64,000 bases of DNA from Tetrastigma voinierianum (lineage: Eukaryota; Streptophyta; Magnoliopsida; Vitales; Vitaceae): the NCBI GenBank assembly GCA_016808115.1, contig JAEQBH010000991.1, forward strand, positions 1 through 64,000, in the 5' to 3' direction. The position numbers were made by a program, and so were the translations under genes. Of the stretch, positions 56,850 through 64,000 are shown one piece after another (the stretch's first letter is position 1; every line of letters begins with the position of its first letter). Below the pieces are notes generated by a model. The model was not told where the DNA came from, made no database searches, and saw only the letters and a program-made list of their open reading frames with translations.

Positions 56850-57660
56850 TTTTCATCCGGGAGTTCAAGTTCGAGACGGGGCCTCGTCATTTTGTTCCTC
56901 CGTCTTAAACTGATACAGGAGATTTTATTCCCGACGCCGCCAGCCAGGGGACTCTTTGTACATTGCCGAAGGCTAGAGTGATCGGGTCTCAGAGTTGCGA
57001 CTTACGTGTGGATCTGGCTTGGAGCGAAAGTAGTACCTCGGGAGTATTCTGCCAAACTATGGAGATCTTAGCTTGGTCTTGCCATTTTAAGGGTTGATGG
57101 TGACTTGACACATCCGTTTGATTGCGGGTGTCTTGTTGGCCCAGGTAATAATTTTAATTAGAGCTCGACACGAAAATCTACAATTTGGTGTTGCTGTTGT
57201 TCGTTATGCGTGCGGAGCTCTTGCCCAGGTTCTGATCTGCATATGATGGCTCGCCATGTAAATTGCGTGTTTTGCTTTCTGTGTCTCGTTGGCTAAAGGT
57301 TCGGCTTAACGCCATTGAAATAATCCTGCGGCCAATTATGAATTTACAAGTTGCTTCAGATGGGTAGGGTCACAATATGTCGGCCGCTCTTGGAAGGGCG
57401 GGGGCAGTGGTGGCGTGGGGGCTCACGGCGGGAGCGTGATATTTGGCGTGCTCTGGCGGGTCACGCATCTCTTGACTGTGGTCGCATCTTTAAGTATGGG
57501 CCCGTGGTATCACGCCCCTCGAGATTTTTCACGCTACGCGTTCATGCTCCAGATATGGTTCCCAGCTATGCCTTGTGTACTTCTCTTAGCACATATTCGG
57601 TGTCTTCTCTGCGATGCATTTTAGGAAGGTGTAAAATCCTGCTTGTAAGGCTTCCTTTGT
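56850..57660 (-). pseudogene. Tat-type integrase (decayed)
   Basis: Minus-strand translation shows T-E-Y-V-L-R-E-V-H-K near 57,610 and G-I-A-G-N-H near 57,560, the zinc-binding region of the lineage. Then come a R-A-I-I-C-R-S block near 57,240, H-P-Q-S-N-G near 57,105 (the conserved block beside the catalytic Glu), N-T-P-E-V-L near 57,050 and P-I-T-L-A-F-G near 56,985, the usual end of the core. Catalytic residues cannot all be placed. Many frameshifts. Confidence 0.75.
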
Positions 57661-57699
57661 GATTAGTAAGCACGGAAGACGCACTCTTATCTTAAATAA

Positions 57700-58430
57700 C
57701 TAACTGGTCGTCTGGTAAGGTTTAGTCATTAATATTATCCCAAATAGGGTCCATCCAGTTCGTACGGATCTACTTGAGGCGATACCATCTTTGTAAGGGT
57801 CGATAGAGGTTCTTCCGGGTGTGACGGCGTTGACTGCGAGATCTTTCTTGAAGCCGTGGCTAGTTTTGCCCGGGCGTCGAAGCTCAGATATTCTGCGATG
57901 CAGGGACGTACTTGGCCAAGACAATACAAACTTTTTGCGATACGGGCCTTTTGGAGATATGGGGCCATCGTGCTGCTTTTGGCCTCGTATGTATCTTCGA
58001 TCTGCGACCACCGGTTAAGGAGTGCTTTGTGGACCTGGCGGTCGACCTCGTGAGTGGGCGAGGTTGGGGCTGCTATGACGGCCTCATACTGAAGCCGTTG
58101 TTGGAAGCATGGAACCTGAACTGAGTGCTTATTGATGTCTATCCCTTACGGTGAGGTGGTCCTTTGCTCCGTGCTGTGGTTGAGGCTCCATACGGAGGGT
58201 TTCCATATGGGGGAGGTCGATCCTCGATTGTGTGGGCTCAGCCGAGCTCTATGGGCTTAATTCCATGGCGAAGTCGGCTAGGACACAATCCTTTATATGG
58301 GTTTTTGGCTTGTGCACGATGTCGAACTCGCTTAGCTACATGGCCCACTTCATCGGCCTTCAGAGACTTCGCTTGTGTAATACCTTCATTAGATTACTTA
58401 GTTGGGACTTCTATGGTGTGATGCTGGAAA
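57700..58430 (-). pseudogene. Tat-type RNase H and linker (decayed)
   Basis: On the minus strand, read between 58,400 and 58,250 in alternating frames: M-K-W-A-M, L-S-E-F-D-I-V-H-K-P and a V-L-A-D-F-A remnant, the standard RNase H end block with the second domain's start (D-G-S) no longer legible. At 57,980-57,740 the 77-codon ORF and its neighbours give Y-L-Q-K-A-R-I-A, P-R-S-Q-N-I, A-K-L-A-T-A-S-R-K and S-H-P-E-E-P, a linker typical of Tat-group pol. Confidence 0.7.
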
Positions 58431-58799
58431 TAGGGACGGAGCTTCCGTCTGCCGGTCACCGGTGCTAGTATCAACACCATTCTCGGGTACCTCTCCTCAG
58501 CTCCTCTCAAGGTGAAGCTGCAGTAGTAAGTGGGTCTTGGACTCGCTCTTTGTCTCGACGAGTCTTGCAGGTTGAAATACGTCTGTTAAGTATAAAGTGA
58601 GAGTTCTCATGTGGGAAGCTTACTAGAATGGGAGGAGAGCTTAGGTATGTTTTTAATGCCATGAATGCTTCTTCTCATTTTTCGTCCCATGAAAGAACTT
58701 CTTGAGCTTGGAAGGTGGCATTGCCTCCTTCGCTCTGGATCTGAAGCGGCTTAAGGCTATGACCTTCTGTCGGTAGCTCGACCTCTTTATTCTGAAGCG

Positions 58800-59345
58800 A
58801 TGGCATGTCGGCTTGATACTTTTATTTTGTCTGGATTCGCTTCAATCCTCATGTGGTTAACTATGAAACCCAGAAATTTTCCGGCTGACAAGCCGAAGGC
58901 ACATTTAGCCGGGTTCAGCTTCATGTTATTATTCCTCAGGATCTGGAATGCCTCAGAGAGATGGGTGATATGGAGATCGGACTTAGCGGATTTTACCAGC
59001 ATGTCGTCTATGTATACCTCCATTGTTTTATCTATACGCCTTTGAACATCGGGTTCACTAGTCTTTGGTGATCGCTCACGCATTCTTAGTCCGACGGCAT
59101 TGCAGATATGATGGGTTCCTTGTCTTTTGTGTGATGAGTCTTTTCTTAGTCCCCGGGAGTCCATCGCGTCGATTGTAAGCGGAAAATGCATCCGTACAAA
59201 AGCCCGAGTAGTTCGTGGCTGCTTAGTGGCGTCCACGATGAGGTCGATCTCGATGAGGCATCGCCGGGCATGCTTTGTTTATATCGGTGAAATCGATGCA
59301 AAGTCGCCGCCTTCGCGTTGGCTTTCTTGAAATTACAGATTAGCT
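58800..59345 (-). pseudogene. Tat-type reverse transcriptase
   Basis: The best coding stretch of the element. The 149-codon minus-strand ORF (59,236-58,787) has R-I-D-K-T-M-E-V-Y-I-D-D-M-L-V-K-S, with the catalytic Y-I-D-D box intact (59,030-58,985), then L-S-E-A-F-Q-I-L-R, M-K-L-N-P-A-K-C-A-F-G, G-K-F-L-G-F-I-V and I-E-A-N-P-D-K-I-K. Upstream in other frames: C-I-D-F-T-D-I-N-K-A-C (about 59,310) and V-D-A-T near 59,240. The Y-x-D-D-M-L-V-K-S form is typical of the Tat group in plants. Confidence 0.92.
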
Positions 59346-59759
59346 AGCCACTCGGGGTATTTTGCTTCCCTTATCGCTCCTGCAGAGGTTTACCGACTTC
59401 CTCGTTGGTGCTTTTTGTCTTCCGTGCGAGAAACTCTGCGTTTTTGTTTAAGCCGGTTTGAAGGACGGGTTGGTGTTCGGTTATAGGTGATTATTGCGGG
59501 GTCGATTCCTCCCCGTATGCCGCTGTCCATGCGGCGATCTGTATTTTGTCACCGAATTGGTGAGGTTTGCCTTTGAGATCCTTTGGTAGTTTGGAGCCCA
59601 TGTAGGCTAGATGTTGCAGGTTGTCCTTCGACACACGGGTTAGTTCCTCACGGTAGGAATTCGGGTGACACCTCGTCCTTGTCATCGGCTGTTCAGTTCA
59701 CGTGATCGACCGGCTTTGTTTCATGGAGGCACGTATGGCCTCTCTGGCCACCGTGATTC

Positions 59760-60080
59760 CCTCGGGCGAGTCAGGCTCCATTCAGCATCGGGAATTTGAT
59801 TATCGTAGCCGATATCTTGAGGGGATGGCTTTTATTCGTTGAGGGAGTGCACTTTGCTTGACATATTATATGAGGTGACAGGCGTACTATAGGAACCTTC
59901 TTTGTCGTAGTTACTTTGGCGGGAGTTCTCAGTCGGCCACCGAGTTGAATCGAGCCAATGGTAGTACCTTCTCTCTGAAAATCCTTGTGTGTCTTGGCCA
60001 AGGGATCTAGCTTTTCTCTTCGATACCCGTCTTATGAAGTAGGCCTTGAAGATGATGTCGTAGAACTCCATTATCGATTA
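59760..60080 (-). pseudogene. Tat-type protease region (decayed)
   Basis: Minus-strand frames give Y-D-I-I-F-K-A-Y-F near 60,060, G-S-I-Q-L near 59,955, V-T-T-T-K-K near 59,915, a T-S-Y-N-M near 59,870 (from S-A-Y-N-x-I-L-G-R) and I-I-K-F-P-M-L-N-G near 59,785. This is the C-terminal half of the aspartic protease and its tail in this lineage. The catalytic D-x-G part should lie further upstream (60,100-60,400) and is not recognisable. Confidence 0.65.
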
Positions 60081-60454
60081 AAACCGGTGAAGGCGTGGTG
60101 TTGGCCACGGTGCGCGAGACTACCCGGCGGTGCGATCATGGAAGTCTTTGGCACCCTTCAGTCTGAGTCGAGCGTGATGGTAGTGTCGATTCGCGGCAAT
60201 TTAGATCTTTGTATTTCCCCCATGCGCTGATCTTATGCTCACGTAGGTGGGATTTTCGGCCGAACTAGATTCTCCTCCTCGTAAATCTTCAGGATCATGG
60301 ATTCTCCCGAGTTTGTTGGTCTTTGAGCAGTTACTGTCGAGATAAGTATTTCTTTGGCCGGGGCGGATTATGGTTACGGGCGACTTTGGGTTTGATTAAA
60401 AGGCGGTTCCTGGAGATATGAAACGCCGAAGATATCCGCGTTGTATCAAATATT

Positions 60455-61290
60455 ATATTTCTCTTCTTAGTTGTATACAGTTGTCCGTGCGATGTCCATA
60501 GTCCTTGTGAAACTCGCAATACTTGGTGTTATCCCTTGTCGCGGGATCTGATTTAAATGCATTATTAATTGTCTCGGGAATTGCTCGTTTCGCACCTCAT
60601 GTAAGTTTGTGATGCGGGGCCGTTAGTGGAGTGAAGCGTTGTGGCCAGGTGTGTCGTCGATCCTTCGGTTGCGGTGGGCCCAGACGGTTCTGAGATTCAC
60701 GCACTGAGGATCGCTCCGTCCGTATGCAGGGATTTCCTTTGGTGTCTTGTGGCGGGACTCAGCCTCGTCGATACTGTCTGTCGTCCCTTTTTATTTGGGC
60801 GGAGGAGGCTATAAACTGTCTTTGAATATGAGGGCCTCCTCGTTTATGCTTCTGCTTTGGCGAGGACCTCGGCCGTAGCTTGAGGGTTCTTCGGATAGGA
60901 ACATCGGGTCCTTTAGTTGTACCTTGACCACTTGAGTGTTTGCCAATTTTTAGGTCGAATAAATGCATCTTCGGGGACTCGCGTTGAATCTCTGTACCTC
61001 CCGATTTCAAACTTTCCCTCCCAGTCTTGCTTGATGGTGTTAGATGGTGCTGTGGCTTTATGCGTCTGGCTCCGATGAAGTAGGAGGCGGGCGCGCGGCT
61101 AGTTCCACACGAATAGCGAGATAGATGAAGGAACCATTGGAGCCCGGCTGAAAATTTGGCCCTTTGGCGTGGTAAGCCTGCATCGCCTGGTCTGATACCC
61201 CGTGCGGTACCATCGATTTTGTAAGTATTAGGGTGATCAGCGGGATCTTTGACTCCGTCGAATGTTTCTGCGAGCATTACGACTTATTTG
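60455..61290 (-). pseudogene. Tat-type gag with zinc knuckle-like motif (decayed)
   Basis: The 172-codon minus-strand ORF from 61,277 begins E-T-F-D-G-V-K-D-P-A-D-H-P-N-T-Y-K, the gag-domain opening also seen at 15.66-16.10 kb. S-Y-F-I-G-A-R follows near 61,080. At 60,528-60,466, in another frame, C-E-F-H-K-D-Y-G-H-R-T-D-N-C is complete; this Cys/His motif binds nucleic acid in Tat-group Gag. The rest of the ORF is frameshifted. Confidence 0.8.
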
Positions 61291-61860
61291 GAAAGGAAGG
61301 TAGTACCTGGCATTGAAGGAGATTCCGTTCTTTGTGCCATGAGTCCATAGTATATGGGGCTGTGCCCGCCACTTCCTTCACGCGGATGAGCTCTGTTGAA
61401 AGGTTTGAGCGGCTACCTGCTCATATTTGTTCCGCGTTTCTGGTGGGGCGTTGGCAGCCGTTCATGTGCCTCACAGGCATAGCTTGCCGTTTTCCTACTC
61501 AGTGGTAATGTTAGTCATGCCCCCTGGCTTGACTAGATACTAACCTGGCGATCTGCTCGGGAATGTCATGACAGTGGTTTCTTCGCGGGGAGGAGGTTAT
61601 GGCGCCGCAGGTTTCTTAGTGTCTCACTTGTTGATGTTGTATGCTGTGTAATTTCTTTCGATTCTTCGACCGGGCGGTTGTGGCGGCGACGCTTCCACTT
61701 ACGTTTGTGTTGGCTTGCATACGTTTGCAGAGTCGGGGAGTCTGCTGCTCATATCCGCCTGCGGTAGTTCCGTGTCCTCGAGTGGATGATTATTCTCTAT
61801 TGTGTTCATGTTGATACATGATCTGCGCGAGGAATCGGTTATGTTTATGAAGGGGTATCA

Positions 61861-61880
61861 GTTCCCACAGGCCAGGCTTG
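61861..61880 (-). promoter_or_regulatory. Primer-binding site of the Tat-type element (damaged)
   Basis: The + strand reads GTTCCCACAGGCCAGGCTTG. On the minus strand this is a shortened form of the TGGCGCCGTCTGTGGGAAC that I know from Tat-group elements. It abuts the inner edge of the right LTR and fixes the element's orientation as minus. Confidence 0.6.
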
Positions 61881-61883
61881 GCC

Positions 61884-62578
61884 CGATGATCGCATTTGGC
61901 CGGGCCGGTGGGCGTCGTTGGGTCGTTGGGTTGGGCCATGTGAGGCGAGGCGGAAGGATCTTTGTGGTTGGTGGGAGTGGATTCACTACTTGATGATGGT
62001 TTATAGGATTCGGATGCGGCACTCTCTGTAGGGAACCGAGAGGAAGAAGGCGGTGGGGCTTCGCGAGTGGCCGCTCCGTTTAGTCGGATTAACTACGAGA
62101 AAAGAGAGGATCCACGCGGTGCTTAGAATTAGCGTCCTTTAGTGTTGGAGGCGGCCTTGTATTTATAATGGATATTAAATCCGATTTGGGCGATGATTAG
62201 GGGTTCTTCCGCTGGAGGATAGGTTCACTCGCATGGTCGTACAAAGATTTAGCGATGGATTAGTCGAAAGGAGTTTATTTGGGTAATCCTCTTTCCTTGG
62301 GGTATCAGCTAACGGTCTTGTTGTTTCGTACTTTTATAATAGGAACGATTGGGCTGAATAGGGCGTCTTTTAGGGAATATTTATCTTTTGTTATTTGTAA
62401 AGATATAGTTTTGGCGGCGGAGTGTATGGAAGCGCAATTCTTCGAATCAAGTAATTGCAGGCACAACAGGTTGGGCGCTGTTCGAGTTTGTTATGGAAGG
62501 GCGTGGACGTGTATGATCTGTATTTCTTTTAAATTTGGCGAATAAAAATCACCATTTCGGTTCTTATTATCCCTATCA
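61884..62578 (-). repeat. 5' LTR of the Tat-type element (about 0.70 kb)
   Basis: Ends CCCTATCA at 62,578 before the TAATT duplication. It matches the left LTR in the blocks listed there. As the minus-strand 5' LTR it should hold the element's promoter, but no confident TATA box is seen. Confidence 0.8.
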
Positions 62579-62583
62579 TAATT

Positions 62584-64000
62584 CATGATATAAATGATAA
62601 AGTTTAAATTGTTATTTTGGTCTTATCTTGGACATAATCAAATAAAAGATTTTCTTAGCATCACAGGTGGGGCCTAACAATTAATGCGGTTTAGATAAAG
62701 GTACTTATATATACACATACATAGAGAGAGTTAATTTTGAGGAAGGTTTTTTTAATATTTATATATATATATTCACTTTAAATTACATTCTTTCTCATAA
62801 GTCTATTCATATTAGGACTCGAACTTTATAAAAACTTGAAAAGTAATTTATCAGTGTAGTACCCAGGTTTCTTCTTTAATGATAATTAAAGCCGTAAATT
62901 GTGCGTCTGAGCCGGCAGTTTTGCGGGTTTGGTTGAGTATAATCGTGTTTAGATTAAATGTCGTGTTATTTCATTTTCTTAGCGTTTAATAAATGAGTCG
63001 TATTAGTTGATCTATCCCCTTGAATTTGACTGAATTGATATGTTTAATTATTATATTAATTAATTAATCACATTTAATAAATATTATTATATTAAATATG
63101 AATTATTAATTATAGTCATATTTAAATAATAAAATTAATATACGTGTTAAATTTAATAAGTTATTTGTGTTAAGCGTCATGAATAATTATTTATGATTAC
63201 TATTATTTTAAATAATCGAATTAAATCGTGCATCTTTTCGTGTTGGCATAACTAACATGAATAATAAATGGTTGGAGTTAGGGTTAGCGAATGTTGGCGT
63301 GCATTATTCGTGTCGGGTTTAGGTTGACAGATATTAATACGATTTGTATATTATTGTAGCCTTGGCCCATGGCCAATCGCCACTTGGTGCCACACATGAT
63401 ATTGGGTCCTGATCGATTACAGTTAACTGAATGCTATGGAGTACTAAAATAGAATTTTGACGAAGTTATACTTATAACAATCCTCTTTGATTATATTAAA
63501 AGACTGTCTTAATTATAAATACATTTATTAATGGAACATCACTAATAATATGCCACTTAAAATTTAAATTGAAAATAAACAAATTAAAAGACAGGTGCAT
63601 CTGTTGTGGGTCACGGCCAAAAAATCCTCTAACTAGATGATGTGATAGACAATGGCATATCCAGGAAATTGCTTGAAAGGGGACCAATTGTTGAGTATTT
63701 AATTCAAGAAGACATTTATAACTTAAATAGAACTCACAATGGTAATAAGTGAAATTGTATGTGTAATGTGGGGAAGGGTTCAAAATCCTTTATTGAAACT
63801 TTTTTTCAAAAAATTTGAGATAGGCATGTGGCCCTAAGCAAATACTAGGCGGGTCACTGATGATGGTCCTATTAGAACATCTCAGTAATAAACTAAAAGT
63901 TAATATAAGATGCTTAAATTGAAAAATCGATTTCCAGCAGTGGAGAGCGATAATGGGAAGCAAGTATTGTTAGTAAATAGTTTATAGCGATATTTGCGAA
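62584..64000. repeat. Duplicated segment, copy C (continues beyond the window)
   Basis: Matches 47,855-49,290 with long identical runs (63,480-63,630 and 63,700-63,840 are almost base for base equal to 48,757-48,905 and 49,000-49,130). It contains a PLR promoter-like block at the start and the forward 0.5 kb repeat at 62,920-63,430. The ORFs are not genes. What follows 64,000 is unknown; a second PLR copy is possible. Confidence 0.8.

Larger units (their letters stand above)
49885..62578 (-). mobile_element. Complete Tat-type Ty3/gypsy retrotransposon (12.7 kb, decayed coding)
   Basis: Minus-strand order: 5' LTR (62,578-61,884), primer site (61,880-61,861), gag (about 61,290-60,455), protease (60,080-59,760), reverse transcriptase (59,345-58,800), RNase H (58,430-57,700), integrase (57,660-56,850), a pyrimidine/purine tract, two tandem arrays, about 3 kb of unassigned sequence, then the 3' LTR (50,605-49,885). 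A 5 bp target duplication flanks it. A long 3' region with tandem repeats between pol and the 3' LTR is a known habit of the Tat/Ogre/Retand group. All genes carry frameshifts. The LTRs are clearly diverged, though part of that may be sequence error. Confidence 0.9.

Overview
This window reads as nuclear DNA from a eudicot plant. It holds one recognisable host gene, an intron-split pinoresinol-lariciresinol reductase (PLR) at 30.17-34.32 kb on the + strand. Almost everything else is transposon-derived: Ty3/gypsy elements of the Athila and Tat types, PIF/Harbinger, hAT, a fold-back element and a probable SINE. These sit in AT-rich DNA and in a locally duplicated segment. I found no rRNA gene, tRNA gene, CRISPR array or bacterial-style operon. 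All family calls come from reading translated motifs by eye; no database search was possible.

Layout. (1) 1-15.57 kb is Athila-type sequence. A + strand gag-pol remnant and 3' ORF lead into a 2.5 kb LTR (8.93-11.43 kb), a tandem array of primer-binding-site repeats and a break. An opposite-strand gag fragment, an inverted PBS array and an inverted 2.5 kb LTR follow (13.08-15.57 kb), making a palindrome about 6.6 kb long. (2) 15.57-17.31 kb is a truncated minus-strand Tat-type element (gag, PBS, LTR). (3) 17.33-30.1 kb is copy A of a duplicated segment. It carries a 0.45-0.5 kb AT-rich repeat in inverted orientation near both ends, a PIF/Harbinger element, a fragment of an EF-hand/TPR host gene, a 330 bp copy-specific insertion and a decayed hAT element just upstream of PLR. 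(4) 30.17-34.32 kb is PLR. (5) 34.3-37.6 kb holds an array of TGTCGCGACA-like motifs and an 0.8 kb fold-back element. (6) 37.6-49.88 kb is copy B, with 3.6 kb and about 3.2 kb length differences from copy A. (7) 49.885-62.578 kb is a complete minus-strand Tat-type retrotransposon with two LTRs of about 0.7 kb, a perfect 5 bp target duplication (TAATT) and two internal tandem arrays. (8) 62.58-64 kb is copy C, which was tandem to copy B before the Tat element inserted.

How it fits together. The PLR upstream region was duplicated locally, so PLR promoter-like sequence appears four times (about 24.42, 29.95, 47.86 and 62.58 kb) although only one PLR body is present. Paralogous empty sites give relative insertion histories: Tat inserted into copy C, hAT into copy A, and the Athila LTR into the older Tat remnant. 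Almost every coding remnant carries small indels. Near-identical repeats alternate long perfect runs with short garbled patches, so uncorrected sequencing error may be mixed with real decay. PLR in particular may be less broken than it reads here.
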